Source: Geitlerinema sp. PCC 9228
Lineage (GTDB): Bacteria; Cyanobacteriota; Cyanobacteriia; Cyanobacteriales; PCC-9228
NCBI RefSeq assembly: GCF_001870905.1
Contig: NZ_LNDC01000046.1
Coordinates: forward strand, 1-41,244
Length of the DNA stretch: 41,244 bases
Direction: 5' to 3'
Part shown: piece by piece, positions 1 through 8,731 of the stretch
Layout of the letters: the number at the start of each line of letters is the position of its first letter
Position numbering within the stretch: the stretch's first letter is position 1
The notes under the pieces: model-generated
The model's input: the letters and a program-made list of their open reading frames with translations, nothing else
Told to the model about the DNA's origin: nothing
Databases searched by the model: none
Translations under genes and position numbers: made by a program

Positions 1-62
1 GACGGCGGCTAAAGCCGCACGGGTCGCTTTTCATCCCTGCTTTAAAAAGTCAGGGCTTTCAA
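1..62. mobile_element. Probable right-end remnant of an IS200/IS605-type element
   Basis: The stretch opens with a small palindrome (GCGGCT aa AGCCGC, 5-18), followed by a CCCTG/CAGGG hairpin and 'GGCTTTC'. That arrangement resembles the right ends of cyanobacterial IS200/IS605 and TnpB elements as I remember them. The element body would lie left of the window and cannot be seen. On the minus strand the same hairpin could also end transcription of the small Cys-rich gene. The assignment rests on resemblance only. Confidence 0.4.
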
Positions 63-217
63 GCTCCCGATTCATGCTGGTAAATGTAGAGAACGTTGGG
101 TTGGCAGCAAACCTGGCAGTCTTCCACGTAAGATTGCTGGCTGCCGGCACTCAAGTCTACAAACGTGGGATTGGCTTCGCCGCAAAAGGCACAAATGTAC
201 TCTGCCGTGCTTTCCAT
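59..217 (-). CDS. CPXCG-type cysteine-rich small protein
   Basis: This 52-residue protein starts at ATG 217 and stops at TGA 59-61. It carries two paired-cysteine knuckles, CAFC (residues 9-12) and CQVCC (34-38), joined by an acidic linker containing SAGSQQSYVEDCQ. The pattern matches the CPXCG-motif cysteine-rich family, which usually has about 60 residues with CPYCGE near the start and EDCQVCC in the middle; here the first knuckle reads CAFCGE. Four cysteines of this kind usually bind zinc. The family's role is unknown. The gene lies just upstream of tRNA-Val on the opposite strand. Its putative Shine-Dalgarno (AGAGGA) is rather far from the ATG. Confidence 0.8.
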   Translation of the reverse strand: MESTAEYICAFCGEANPTFVDLSAGSQQSYVEDCQVCCQPNVLYIYQHESGA

Positions 218-283
218 AAAAAAATTTTCTTTTCCTCTTGAACAATCCCGTTGGGTCGTGCTAGATTAAACCATGCCCAGTGA

Positions 284-357
284 GGACGCATAGCTCAGTT
301 GGTTAGAGCGCCACGTTGACATCGTGGAGGTCACTGGTTCGAGTCCAGTTGCGTCCA
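284..357 (+). tRNA. tRNA-Val(GAC)
   Basis: A complete 74-nt cloverleaf can be drawn. The acceptor GGACGCA pairs with TGCGTCC, the D-arm contains AGCTCAGTTGGTTAGAGC, and the anticodon stem CCACG/CGTGG encloses loop TTGACAT with anticodon GAC at 318-320. The T-arm contains GGTTCGAGTCC. The discriminator is A357 and CCA is not encoded. Confidence 0.97.
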
Positions 358-363
358 TTTTTT

Positions 364-486
364 ATTTTCCTGCAAACAAAAAAGACTTGAGATATTTCAT
401 GGATATCTCAAGCAACAAAAAATGATGCTGAGGGCGAGCCGAGAGCCTATCCCTCAGCAATTAATATATTGATTTTCCTGCAAACA
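364..486. repeat. Two hairpins bracketed by a 15-bp direct repeat
   Basis: The spacer between the two tRNA genes holds two perfect hairpins: a 10-bp stem CTTGAGATAT/ATATCTCAAG (386-395/403-412) and an 8-bp stem GCTGAGGG/CCCTCAGC (427-434/451-458). A 15-bp direct repeat, ATTTTCCTGCAAACA, occurs at 364-378 and 472-486 and brackets both. The first hairpin could end tRNA-Val transcription, although no T-run follows it. The bracketing suggests a small duplicated or inserted segment. Confidence 0.6.
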
Positions 487-499
487 GCAAACTAACCAA

Positions 500-582
500 T
501 GCGGATGGCGAGACTCGAACTCGCATGGCTTAACGCCACACGCCCCTCAAGCGTGCGTGTCTACCGATTCCACCACATCCGC
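500..582 (-). tRNA. tRNA-Leu(GAG)
   Basis: This is a class II tRNA of 83 nt. The acceptor GCGGATG pairs with CATCCGC, and the D-arm carries TGGTGGAATCGGTAGACA. The anticodon stem CACGC/GCGTG encloses loop TTGAGGG, giving anticodon GAG. The long variable arm folds as TGGC-gtta-GCCA, and the T-arm has GAGTTCGAGTCTC. The discriminator is A. CCA is not encoded. Confidence 0.96.
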
Positions 583-728
583 ATGGACGGTTCCAATTTG
601 GTTGCCATCTTTCATTATAAGCGATCGCTGCTTGTGTGAAAAGACCTCAAACCAAATTTCTTGATTTCTAGATGGAGCAACCGCGAGAAACCATCATAGG
701 CTTTCCTCTCCATGATAGGATAGTCATT

Positions 729-766
729 CGGGCATTGGCCAAATCCCGCAAGCGGCACAATGCCCG
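729..766 (+). other. Hairpin in the accC upstream region
   Basis: An 8-bp perfect stem CGGGCATT/AATGCCCG (729-736/759-766) encloses a smaller CCGC-aa-GCGG stem. It lies 82 bp before the accC start. The stretch 583-848 otherwise shows only one HIP1 octamer and no coding potential. The hairpin may belong to the accC leader. Confidence 0.45.
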
Positions 767-848
767 CGTGGCCAGCCAAACCACCAAAACGGGGCGGAAA
801 TGGCTTTTTTGTTGCTTGCTCGAAACCAACAGTTGCTAGAAGAAGTTC

Positions 849-2210
849 ATGAACTTTTCCAAAATCCTAATCGCCAATCGGGGAGAAATTGCACTGCGTA
901 TCCTCCGCACTTGTGAGGAAATGGGAATCGCCACTGTTGCCGTCTACTCCACCATTGACGTAAACTCCCTGCACGTGCAACTCGCCGACGAAGCCGTGTG
1001 CATCGGCGGACCTTCCAGCAACAAAAGCTACCTCAACATCCCCAACATCATTTCAGCCGCCCTCACCCGCGACGTGGCTGCCATCCACCCCGGCTATGGT
1101 TTCTTAGCAGAAAACGCCAAATTTGCCGAAATCTGTACCGACCATCAAATCCACTTCATCGGTCCTTCCGCCGACTCCATTCGCTTCATGGGGGATAAAT
1201 CCACCGCCAAAGAAACCGTCAAAAAAGCCAAAGTTCCCACAGTACCAGGCAGCGAAGGATTGGTCACCTCCGAAAAACAAGCCCTTTCCATTGCCCGGGA
1301 AATCGGCTATCCCGTCATGATTAAAGCCACCGCCGGGGGGGGCGGTCGCGGTATGCGGTTGGTCAACGACGACGAAGAATTGCCCAAACTCTTTCAAGCC
1401 GCGCAAGGGGAAGCCGAAGCTGCCTTTGGCGATGGCGGCGTCTACATCGAGAAATTTGTCGAACAACCCCGCCACGTAGAAATTCAGATCCTCGCCGATA
1501 GCCACGGCAACGCCATTCACCTGGGAGAGCGGGATTGTTCTATCCAAAGGCGTCACCAAAAACTTTTGGAAGAAGCTCCCAGCCCGGCACTGACTCCCGA
1601 ACTCCGCCAAGCCATGGGAGAAGCAGCAGTACGGGTGGCGCGTTCGATTCATTATGTGGGGGCAGGAACGGTGGAATTCCTGCTGTCGGCAACGGGAGAG
1701 TTTTATTTCATGGAGATGAATACCCGCATTCAAGTGGAACATCCCGTGACCGAGGCAATTACCGGGGTGGATTTGATTGCCGAGCAAATTCGCGTTGCCC
1801 AAGGAGATCCCCTGTCGCTGACCCAAGACCAAGTGGTTCTCAACGGTCATGCCATTGAATGCCGCATCAATGCGGAAGACCCGGAATACGATTTTCGCCC
1901 CTGCCCTGGAAAAATTAGCGCCTACCTGCCGCCAGGAGGGATTGGCGTGCGGATGGATTCCCATGTTTATACGGATTACGAGATTCCCCCGTATTATGAT
2001 TCTTTGATTGGCAAGTTGATTGTTTGGGCACCCAATCGGGAAAGCGCGATCGTACGCATGCGGAGGGCATTGCGCGAGTGTGCAATTACAGGGGTTCCCA
2101 CCACCATTGGTTTTCACCAGCAAATTTTAGAAACGCCGGAGTTTCTGGCGGGGAATGTTTCGACAAAATTTGTGGAAAATTTTATGCAAGCTAGCCGGCA
2201 AGAGGGATAA
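849..2210 (+). CDS. accC: Acetyl-CoA carboxylase, biotin carboxylase subunit
   Basis: This 453-residue protein carries out the ATP-dependent carboxylation of biotin on BCCP, the first half of the acetyl-CoA carboxylase reaction that makes malonyl-CoA for fatty-acid synthesis. The N-terminal biotin-carboxylase domain opens with [14 protein letters not shown]. The ATP-grasp glycine loop [12 protein letters not shown] lies at 159-170, [21 protein letters not shown] at about 225-245, and the active-site stretch [11 protein letters not shown] at 289-299. The C-terminal domain contains the conserved [13 protein letters not shown]. The length matches the bacterial norm of about 450. The ATG follows an AGAAG ribosome-binding site. 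The gene stands alone, as accC often does in cyanobacteria, and converges on the ycf19/yggT gene with 11 bp between them. Confidence 0.97.
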   Translation: MNFSKILIANRGEIALRILRTCEEMGIATVAVYSTIDVNSLHVQLADEAVCIGGPSSNKSYLNIPNIISAALTRDVAAIHPGYGFLAENAKFAEICTDHQIHFIGPSADSIRFMGDKSTAKETVKKAKVPTVPGSEGLVTSEKQALSIAREIGYPVMIKATAGGGGRGMRLVNDDEELPKLFQAAQGEAEAAFGDGGVYIEKFVEQPRHVEIQILADSHGNAIHLGERDCSIQRRHQKLLEEAPSPALTPELRQAMGEAAVRVARSIHYVGAGTVEFLLSATGEFYFMEMNTRIQVEHPVTEAITGVDLIAEQIRVAQGDPLSLTQDQVVLNGHAIECRINAEDPEYDFRPCPGKISAYLPPGGIGVRMDSHVYTDYEIPPYYDSLIGKLIVWAPNRESAIVRMRRALRECAITGVPTTIGFHQQILETPEFLAGNVSTKFVENFMQASRQEG

Positions 2211-2221
2211 CCACAGTGGTT

Positions 2222-2509
2222 TTAGGAAGCCATGATGGTTAGAATACCTTGCTGCCCCAAAAGCAATTCCCGCAGCAGCGTGAAAATTCCCACCCAGATG
2301 ATGGGGGTAATGTCAACACCTCCCAGAGGTGGAACGATTTTACGGGTGGGGGCTAAAAAGGGTTCTGTGGGGGCAGCGACCAAACGGAAGGGAAATTGTT
2401 TGAGGTCGATTTGTGGGTACCAGCTGAGCACAATGCGGAAGATGAACAGAAGGGTCATGAGGGCGAAGAGGATGCCGAGGGTCCAGGAAAGAATAGTTAC
2501 AGAAGTCAT
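2222..2509 (-). CDS. YggT/Ycf19 family membrane protein
   Basis: This 95-residue integral membrane protein has two hydrophobic helices, at about residues 5-28 and 65-90. They flank the family signature IVLSWYPQIDLKQFPFRLVAAPTEPFLAPTRKIVPPLGGVDITPII. Ycf19/YggT proteins occur in cyanobacteria and plastids. Plant homologues (CCB3) act in cytochrome b6 haem attachment, and some bacterial homologues affect division or osmotic tolerance. Which role applies here is unknown. Length and motif order are typical. It is transcribed away from rimP and toward accC. Confidence 0.9.
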   Translation of the reverse strand: MTSVTILSWTLGILFALMTLLFIFRIVLSWYPQIDLKQFPFRLVAAPTEPFLAPTRKIVPPLGGVDITPIIWVGIFTLLRELLLGQQGILTIMAS

Positions 2510-2617
2510 GGATGAAGTTTTGTAAACGCTGCGTTTGTCTATTGTAGGTCATTGGGGGCTGGATCTCGAAGGCAGCTGACGGCGGAAGCAGCTACCACTG
2601 TCTGGGGACAGAGCAAC

Positions 2618-2647
2618 TTGCCATTTCACATGGCAAAAAGCTAAACT
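2618..2647 (+). promoter_or_regulatory. Candidate promoter with overlapping palindrome, nusA operon
   Basis: A -35-like TTGCCA (2618-2623) and a -10-like TAAACT (2642-2647) are separated by 18 bp. The -35 lies in a perfect inverted repeat, TTGCCAT-ttcac-ATGGCAA (2618-2636), that could bind a regulator. This falls in the 340-bp gap between the divergent ycf19 and rimP genes and would give an RNA leader of about 200 nt before rimP. Confidence 0.5.
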
Positions 2648-2705
2648 ATGGAGTGATGGCGGATCGGGAACGGTTCGCCACCAGCGGAAGACATCATTTC
2701 CTATG

Positions 2706-2732
2706 AAAGTGGGTCGGAACCCACTTTTTTTT
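2706..2732 (+). terminator. Terminator-like hairpin in the rimP leader (candidate attenuator)
   Basis: A 9-bp perfect stem AAAGTGGGT/ACCCACTTT closes on a CGGA tetraloop and is followed by a run of T. This is a textbook intrinsic terminator. It sits downstream of the candidate promoter and about 120 nt before the rimP start, so it would act on the operon's own transcript. No gene ends upstream on this strand, so it is better read as an attenuator than as a gene-end terminator. Confidence 0.7.
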
Positions 2733-2849
2733 GCGATCGCTGGGATTGCAGGACCATTGGTGGCTGCCAAGCATCCCCGATCGAGTTCCTTCCCCTTGCT
2801 TGTTGCCTGCTTGGTTCGAGGCATCCTTAGTCCGTGCTGCATTACATCC

Positions 2850-3305
2850 ATGAGTCACCCCATTATCAATCGAGTTATCGAAATCGCCACTCCTATCGCC
2901 GAATCGCTAGATTTAGAAGTAGTGGGGGCAGTATTTCAAACCAACCAACGTCCCCCCGTCCTGCGCGTTGACATTCGCAATCCCACAGATGGGACCAGCA
3001 TCGACGACTGCGAACGTATGAGTCGTGCTTTGGAAAGCACCCTGGATACCACCGAGTTGATTAGCGGTGCCTATGTTTTGGAAATTTCTAGTCCCGGTGT
3101 ATCGCGCCAGTTAAGCACCGATCGCGAGTTTGTATCGTTTCGCGGGTTCGACGTATTGGTATATACCAGCGAACCCTATCAGGGGCATCAGGAGTGGACT
3201 GGCAAGTTAATTCGTCGCGATGAAGAGTCCGTATATATCAACCAAAAAGGCCGCGCGATCGCTATTCCCCGCCATTTGGTCGTCCAAGTCAAACTGAGCG
3301 ACTGA
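2850..3305 (+). CDS. rimP: Ribosome maturation factor RimP
   Basis: This 151-residue protein is needed for late maturation of the 30S ribosomal subunit. The N-terminal domain carries LGLEVVG-like and RVDIRNP segments, followed by DDCERMSRALESTLD and YVLEISSPGVSRQL, both RimP signatures. The C-terminal SH3-like domain begins at about residue 80 (FRGFDVLVY). I take ATG 2850 (MSHPIINRVIEIATPIAE), which fits the family. An in-frame ATG at 2703 would read through the leader hairpin and add 49 residues unlike RimP. It is the first gene of the rimP-nusA-ylxR-infB operon. Confidence 0.95.
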   Translation: MSHPIINRVIEIATPIAESLDLEVVGAVFQTNQRPPVLRVDIRNPTDGTSIDDCERMSRALESTLDTTELISGAYVLEISSPGVSRQLSTDREFVSFRGFDVLVYTSEPYQGHQEWTGKLIRRDEESVYINQKGRAIAIPRHLVVQVKLSD

Positions 3306-3509
3306 CCGCCGTTGACTCCCTTTTCACCACCAACCTACCAATACCACCATTTCACCAATCAAAACCTTCCCACCATCCATCCTGGTTACCAGAGCCATCG
3401 AGCGCTCCCCACCTATGGCACAGCCAATTTCCTAGGTGGTGACCTTTTCGAGGGTCTGAACCAGCAACCACTACTTCGCATACACCTCACAATTAGGAGG
3501 AAGACCACC

Positions 3510-4736
3510 ATGTCCATGGTCAAGTTACCAGGGCTGAGTGCCATGATCGAAAGCATCAGCCAAGAACACAATCTGCCCAAAAACGCCGTACAAGCTGCAC
3601 TGCGGGAAGCTTTGCTCAAAGGGTACGAACGCTACCGCCGTACCCAGGAAATGAACGAACACCACTTCGACGACGATTACTTCGACAACTTTGAAGTGGA
3701 AATGGACGTAGAAGAAGAAGGATTTCGCGTCCTCGCCACCAAAAAAATCGTGGAAGAAGTACAAAACAGCGACCACGAAATTTCCCTGCAAGAAGTCCAA
3801 GAAGTCGCCTCAGAAGCCCAACTGGAAGACACAGTCGTTTTGGATGTCACCCCCCAACAAGGGGAATTCGGGCGCATGGCCGCCATTCAAACCAAGCAAG
3901 TCCTCAAACAAAAACTGCGCGACCAACAGCGCAAACTCATTCAAGAAGAATTCCGCGAACTGGAACACAGCGTCTTACAGGGGCGCGTCCTGCGCTTCGA
4001 GCGCCAATCCGTAATCCTCGCCGTCAGCAGCGGCTTTGGTAGACCGCCAGTAGAAGCAGAACTCCCCAAACGAGAACAGCTTCCCAACGATAACTACCGC
4101 GCCAACGCCACCTTCCGGGTGTACTTGAAAAAAGTCAGCGAAGGCATGCACCGCGGACCCCAACTGTTGGTTTCCCGTACCGATGCCAACCTGGTTGCCT
4201 ATCTGTTTGCCAACGAAGTTCCAGAAATCGAAGACGAAATTGTTCGCATCGTTTCCGTAGCCCGGGAAGCCAATCCGCCATCCCGCCACGTGGGGGCGCG
4301 GTCCAAACTCGCCGTGGATACCCTAGAACTGGATGTAGACCCCGTTGGTGCCTGTATTGGGGCGCGCGGTTCCCGCATTCAGGTAGTGGTCAACGAACTG
4401 CGCGGCGAAAAAATCGACGTCATTCGCTGGTCCCCTGACCCCGCCACTTATATTGCCAATGCCCTATCCCCTGCCAAGATTGATGAGGTACAATTGGTAG
4501 ATCCGGAAAACCGTCAAGCCCTGGTTCTGGTGTCGGAATCGCAACTGAGCTTGGCCATTGGCAAAGAAGGACAAAACGTCCGCCTCGCCGCCCGGCTGAC
4601 GGGTTGGAAAATCGACATTAAGAATTCCGCCAACTACCAACCCAAACCAGAAGCAGCCGAAAGCCCATCGCAAGCACCAGCCGCCGTTTCCAGCACCGAG
4701 GTAGTCGAGCCAGCGATTCCTACGATAGAAGAATAA
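3510..4736 (+). CDS. nusA: Transcription termination/antitermination factor NusA
   Basis: This 408-residue protein binds RNA polymerase and modulates pausing, intrinsic termination and antitermination. The N-terminal polymerase-binding domain (1-130) includes SMVKLPGLSAMIESISQEHNLP and an acidic patch. An S1 domain follows at about 135-200. Tandem KH domains are marked by VGACIGARGSRIQVV (about 278-292) and LAIGKEGQNVRLAARLTGW (about 349-367). A Pro/Ala-rich tail replaces the extra acidic repeats found in E. coli, as is normal outside proteobacteria. The start is fixed by a strong AGGAGG at 3495-3500, ten bases before ATG 3510. The open frame upstream to 3312 is the 204-bp gap after rimP. Confidence 0.96.
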   Translation: MSMVKLPGLSAMIESISQEHNLPKNAVQAALREALLKGYERYRRTQEMNEHHFDDDYFDNFEVEMDVEEEGFRVLATKKIVEEVQNSDHEISLQEVQEVASEAQLEDTVVLDVTPQQGEFGRMAAIQTKQVLKQKLRDQQRKLIQEEFRELEHSVLQGRVLRFERQSVILAVSSGFGRPPVEAELPKREQLPNDNYRANATFRVYLKKVSEGMHRGPQLLVSRTDANLVAYLFANEVPEIEDEIVRIVSVAREANPPSRHVGARSKLAVDTLELDVDPVGACIGARGSRIQVVVNELRGEKIDVIRWSPDPATYIANALSPAKIDEVQLVDPENRQALVLVSESQLSLAIGKEGQNVRLAARLTGWKIDIKNSANYQPKPEAAESPSQAPAAVSSTEVVEPAIPTIEE

Positions 4737-4809
4737 GTAGGACAGCGCGCCGACGGAAAGCATGGCGGACGTTTTCTAGTCAAAACCTCGTATTCCGTAG
4801 CTTGTCTTG

Positions 4810-5112
4810 GTGAAATCAAATTACCGTCGCTGTATTAGCTGTCGTCGCGTTGGACCAAAAGAGTCTTTTTGGCGGGTGGTTCGGGTTTACCCGTCCCATC
4901 AGGTACAATTAGACCAAGGGATGGGACGTTCTGCTTACATTTGTCCAGACCCAGCGTGCCTGCAAGCCGCACAGAAAAAAAATCGTTTGGGAAAAGCTTT
5001 GAAAGCCAAAGTCCCTCCCGAGATTTACCCAACCCTCTGGCAAAGATTGCAGTCCTCCCAAAACCGATTCCAGACCAACGCGATCGCTACTGGCAGCCAA
5101 CCCCATACCTAA
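4810..5112 (+). CDS. ylxR: YlxR (DUF448/RnpM) RNA-binding protein
   Basis: This roughly 100-residue protein has the YlxR signature: RRCISCRRVGPKESFWRVVR near the N-terminus, then GRSAYICPDPACLQAAQKKNRLGKAL. The invariant GR-A-Y and C-P-CL-A elements are present. In Firmicutes the family binds RNase P RNA and influences gene expression; in cyanobacteria its role is inferred. It sits between nusA and infB, the classical position. There is no ATG. GTG 4810 is the best start and TTG 4807 is in frame one codon earlier. No clear Shine-Dalgarno is seen, which suits coupling to nusA 73 bp upstream. Confidence 0.9.
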   Translation: MKSNYRRCISCRRVGPKESFWRVVRVYPSHQVQLDQGMGRSAYICPDPACLQAAQKKNRLGKALKAKVPPEIYPTLWQRLQSSQNRFQTNAIATGSQPHT

Positions 5113-5488
5113 GTAGCTCCCCCCAACCAGCAATCGCCGTGCCACCAACCAACCGCAAACCCACGATTGCCAATTGATTTTGTATCCGAACCATCATTAT
5201 TTACAACCCATATCCAACCGTACCGGCATCTCGCCCCGAGCGAGCCATGCTATCCGCCATAAGGCAAACACCAACAACCACAAAAAAATACCATGAGGCA
5301 TTCTCAAATGCCATTATCCAAACCGCCATCGCCCGTGATGGTGAGCTGGAGGTACAACCCAAAATCCATCCGGGAGGAAGCAGTAGGGATTTAGGTTATA
5401 GGCTCGCGCCGACGGTGCACCAATTTCCATTCCCCTGCTCGCTACTCCCACTTCCGTACAACTGGTAGGCCTGAGAGGGGAAAAAGGA
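5113..5488 (+). other. infB leader region, no gene
   Basis: The 376 bp between ylxR and infB has no convincing coding frame. It holds two short hairpins, GGCAT-tctcaa-ATGCC (5297-5312) and CCATC-gcccgt-GATGG (5325-5340). The infB ribosome-binding site (GAGAGGGGAAAAAGG) lies just before 5489. The small L7Ae-like gene (ylxQ) that some bacteria carry here is absent. Confidence 0.55.
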
Positions 5489-8400
5489 ATGAACAATCGC
5501 GTCAGAATTTACGAACTATCCAAAGAATTGAATCTCGACAATAAAGACATTTTGGCCGTTTGCGAACAACTCAACATAGCCGTCAAAAGTCACAGCAGCA
5601 CCATCAGCGAATCCGACGCCGAACGGATTCGCACCTACGCATCGCAATATGTCTCGGCCGGGGATGGCCGCCATGTCGCCGACCTCACCCACGGCCACAG
5701 TAAAGAAAATCACAAACAGGAAATCTTGGAAATTCGCAAGCACACCACCTCGGAAGCGACCTCGCCAGCTGCCCCACCGCAAAAACCCCAACCTCCCAGG
5801 CCCCCAGTCTCCCCAGAGCCCGAATCCCCACCGGCACAACCAGCCACCTCAAACCAGACAGAAACCGGCAATGGAGATGGGGAAACCCCTGCCACCGAGA
5901 CCACCGAAGCCAAGCCATCCCAACCTCCCGCAACGCCAAGCAACGGTTCCGCCACCGCATCCCCAGCCGAATCGTCCGCTGCCCAACCAGCCAAACCCGT
6001 GGAACAACCAACACCGCCTCAAGCCCCCAAACAACCCGAAACCGAGCGATCGCAGCAGCCAGCCGCTGCCGAAGCACCCCAACTAACACCACCTCCCGTG
6101 CGACCCAATCCTCCCCAAAAACCCAAAGCCAGCCAACCCGAAAACCCATCCGAGGGAGCTGCTGAATCTGGTCAAAGCCAGTCGGAAAAACCAACGCCCC
6201 AGCTCAAGCGTCCGGTCCCCAAACCCAAGAAACCGGAAGCTCCTGCCCAACCAGCAGCAAAAGAAAAACCAGAAAAACCTGCCAAACCCGCCAAAGAAAG
6301 TAGCGACTCGGGTCAAGCTACCACCGGCAGTCGCAAACCTTCCCGCCCTGCCTCCCCACAAAAATCGGAAGCAGCTGCCACACCAACACGCCCCAAACCC
6401 AAACCCCCCAAACAACCTCCTGAAGGTGTAGAAGAACAAGAAACCGAAGACACATCTGCCTCCGATTCCGAAGAAAATTCGGAAACAACCACCTCAGAAA
6501 CCGAAAAACAAGCGAAGCGACCCAAACCCCCGCGCTCTTCTAAGAAAAACAAAAAACGCGAGAAGCGCGAGCCGGAACGGGAAAGTGCTGAAAAAGCCAA
6601 ACCGGCGAAAAAAGCCAAACGACCCAAACCCATTAAAGACGAAGATGAAGAAGACATTGACAGCTCCCTCAGCGTCGATGAAGGCAACTCCACGGTCAAT
6701 CGGTCCATGGAGCGCCCGCCCAAACCCAACCAGCCGGCAGCGAAAGCCGGACCACCCAAACCCAGCAAACCAGCAGCACCGAAGAAAAAATCCAGCAGCG
6801 ACAAGGGAAGCGAAAGTACCGCTGCCAGTCGCCGCGCTGCCAAGCAACAAAGCGAACAGAAGCAACGCCCCGAGGAAATTACCGTCAAAGGCGATATGAC
6901 CGTTCAGGAACTCGCCGAACTGCTGGTGGTTCCCGAAACGGAAATCGTCAAGCGGCTGTTTATGAAAGGCATTGCCGCCAACGTCACCCAGAGCTTGGAT
7001 ACCAGCACCATCGAAATGGTGGCCTCGGAAATTGGCGTCCAAGTGAAAACCGAAGCCGAAGAATCGGCAGCGCGCAAATCCGAGTTCCTGGAAGAATCCG
7101 ACCTGGAACACCTGGAATTGCGTCCCCCAGTGGTTACCGTCATGGGTCACGTGGACCACGGCAAAACCACCTTGCTCGATTCCATTCGCAAAACCAACGT
7201 GGCCAGTGGCGAAGCCGGTGGCATCACCCAACATATTGGTGCCTACCACGTAGAAGTGGAACACAACGGTAGTACTGAGAAGGTAGTCTTTCTAGATACC
7301 CCCGGTCACGAAGCCTTTACGGCCATGCGTGCCCGGGGTGCCCGGGTAACCGATATTGCCATTTTGGTGGTCTCGGCAGACGATGGCGTGCAACCGCAAA
7401 CGGTGGAAGCCATCAGCCACGCCAAAGCCGCTGGCATTCCCCTGGTGGTAGCTATTAACAAAATTGACAAAGAAGGGGCGCAACCAGACCGGGTGAAGCA
7501 AGAACTCATGGAACACGGTTTGGTTCCCGAAGAATGGGGCGGCGAAACCATTATGGTGCCCGTGAGCGCCGTGAGTGGGGAAAACTTGGAAACCCTGCTG
7601 GAAATGTTGCTGTTGGTAGCGGAAATTGAACAGCTATCCGCCAATCCCAATCGTCCGGCCAGGGGAACGGTGATTGAAGCCCATTTGGACAAATCCCGTG
7701 GTCCGGTGGCGAACTTGTTGGTGCAAAATGGTACCCTGCGCGTTGGCGATGCTCTGGTGGTCGGACCTACCTTTGGTCGGGTACGGGCAACCATTGACGA
7801 TCGCGGCGAGCGCGTGGAAGAAGTCGGTCCTTCCTCGGCGGTACAGATTTTGGGACTGAACGATGTTCCCTCTGCCGGCGACGATTTTGAAGTGTTTGAA
7901 AATGAAAAAGATGCCCGGGCTTTGGCAGAAAAACGGGCGGAAGAACAGCGCCAGTCCCGCATTCTGTCTCGCGGTGTTACCCTGGGCAGCCTGTCGGCAC
8001 AAGTAAAGGAAGGGGAGCTGAAGCAGCTCAACTTGATCCTGAAGGCAGACGTGCAAGGTTCGGTGGAGGCTATCCGTGCTTCCTTGAAGCAATTGCCGCA
8101 AAAAGAGGTGCAAATTCGCTTGTTGCTGGCAGCACCTGGGGAAATTTCGGAGGCAGATGTGGATTTGGCGGCAGCCAGCGATGCCGTGATTATTGGGTTC
8201 AACACGACTTTTGCCCCGGGAAGTCGTACGGCGGCCGACCGCGCCGGTGTGGATGTACGGGAATATAACGTGATTTACAATCTGCTCAGCGATGTGAAGG
8301 CAGCCATGGAAGGGTTGCTGGAACCGGAGTTGGTGGAAGAAGACTTGGGCGAAGCCGAGGTGCGCGCTGTGTTCCCGGTGGGACGCGGTACGGTGGCTGG

Positions 8401-8635
8401 TTGCTATGTCCGTTCGGGCAAGCTGGTACGCAACAGCAAGCTCCGGGTCAAACGCGGCAATGAGTTGCTTTATGAGGGCAATATTGATTCCCTCAAGCGC
8501 GTGAAAGATGATGTCAAGGAAGTTCAGTCCGGCTACGAGTGCGGTGTCGGTACCAATAACTTCAACGATTGGAAGGAAGGGGATAGCATTGAGTGCTATC
8601 GCATGGCAACCAAGCGTCGCACTCTTTCTGAATAG
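5489..8635 (+). CDS. infB: Translation initiation factor IF-2
   Basis: This 1048-residue GTPase places initiator fMet-tRNA on the 30S subunit. The N-terminus ([21 protein letters not shown]) is the IF2-N domain. Residues of about 60-460 form a very long Pro/Lys/Ala/Glu-rich disordered linker. A second IF2-N segment ([28 protein letters not shown]) precedes the G domain. The G motifs are GHVDHGKT at 553-560, DTPGHEAF at 603-610 and NKID at 657-660. Domains II, III and C2 follow to the end. Cyanobacterial IF-2 is usually about 1000 residues, so the length is normal. It is the last gene of the nusA operon and is followed by an intrinsic terminator. Confidence 0.97.
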   Translation: MNNRVRIYELSKELNLDNKDILAVCEQLNIAVKSHSSTISESDAERIRTYASQYVSAGDGRHVADLTHGHSKENHKQEILEIRKHTTSEATSPAAPPQKPQPPRPPVSPEPESPPAQPATSNQTETGNGDGETPATETTEAKPSQPPATPSNGSATASPAESSAAQPAKPVEQPTPPQAPKQPETERSQQPAAAEAPQLTPPPVRPNPPQKPKASQPENPSEGAAESGQSQSEKPTPQLKRPVPKPKKPEAPAQPAAKEKPEKPAKPAKESSDSGQATTGSRKPSRPASPQKSEAAATPTRPKPKPPKQPPEGVEEQETEDTSASDSEENSETTTSETEKQAKRPKPPRSSKKNKKREKREPERESAEKAKPAKKAKRPKPIKDEDEEDIDSSLSVDEGNSTVNRSMERPPKPNQPAAKAGPPKPSKPAAPKKKSSSDKGSESTAASRRAAKQQSEQKQRPEEITVKGDMTVQELAELLVVPETEIVKRLFMKGIAANVTQSLDTSTIEMVASEIGVQVKTEAEESAARKSEFLEESDLEHLELRPPVVTVMGHVDHGKTTLLDSIRKTNVASGEAGGITQHIGAYHVEVEHNGSTEKVVFLDTPGHEAFTAMRARGARVTDIAILVVSADDGVQPQTVEAISHAKAAGIPLVVAINKIDKEGAQPDRVKQELMEHGLVPEEWGGETIMVPVSAVSGENLETLLEMLLLVAEIEQLSANPNRPARGTVIEAHLDKSRGPVANLLVQNGTLRVGDALVVGPTFGRVRATIDDRGERVEEVGPSSAVQILGLNDVPSAGDDFEVFENEKDARALAEKRAEEQRQSRILSRGVTLGSLSAQVKEGELKQLNLILKADVQGSVEAIRASLKQLPQKEVQIRLLLAAPGEISEADVDLAAASDAVIIGFNTTFAPGSRTAADRAGVDVREYNVIYNLLSDVKAAMEGLLEPELVEEDLGEAEVRAVFPVGRGTVAGCYVRSGKLVRNSKLRVKRGNELLYEGNIDSLKRVKDDVKEVQSGYECGVGTNNFNDWKEGDSIECYRMATKRRTLSE

Positions 8636-8677
8636 AGGAGATTGGTGCTTGGGTACCTGACAATGGTAAATTCAAGG

Positions 8678-8708
8678 GCGATCGCTTGTGGTAGCGATCG
8701 CTTTTTTT
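8678..8708 (+). terminator. Terminator after infB built from two HIP1 octamers
   Basis: A 9-bp stem GCGATCGCT/AGCGATCGC (8678-8686/8693-8701) with loop TGTGGT is followed by seven T. Each arm is a HIP1 octamer plus one base. It lies 43 bp past the infB stop and just before the next gene. Confidence 0.85.
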
Positions 8709-8731
8709 CTATGGTTTTTTAGATATTGCTT

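Noticed and set aside
1104-2123. A 339-codon frame antisense to accC
   Set aside because: Antisense shadow of a strongly conserved gene; no ribosome-binding site or family resemblance.
2703-2849. N-terminal extension of rimP from ATG 2703
   Set aside because: It would translate through the terminator-like hairpin and gives sequence unlike RimP; the family start matches ATG 2850.
3312-3509. N-terminal extension of nusA
   Set aside because: The extension is low in similarity to NusA and the strong AGGAGG sits just before ATG 3510.
5247-5468. A 73-residue open frame before infB
   Set aside because: No ribosome-binding site, no recognisable sequence, and it lies in the infB leader with hairpins.
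5649-6888. Several long frames on both strands inside infB
   Set aside because: They are shadows of the Pro/Lys/Ala-rich repeat-like linker of IF-2 and have biased, non-protein-like composition.
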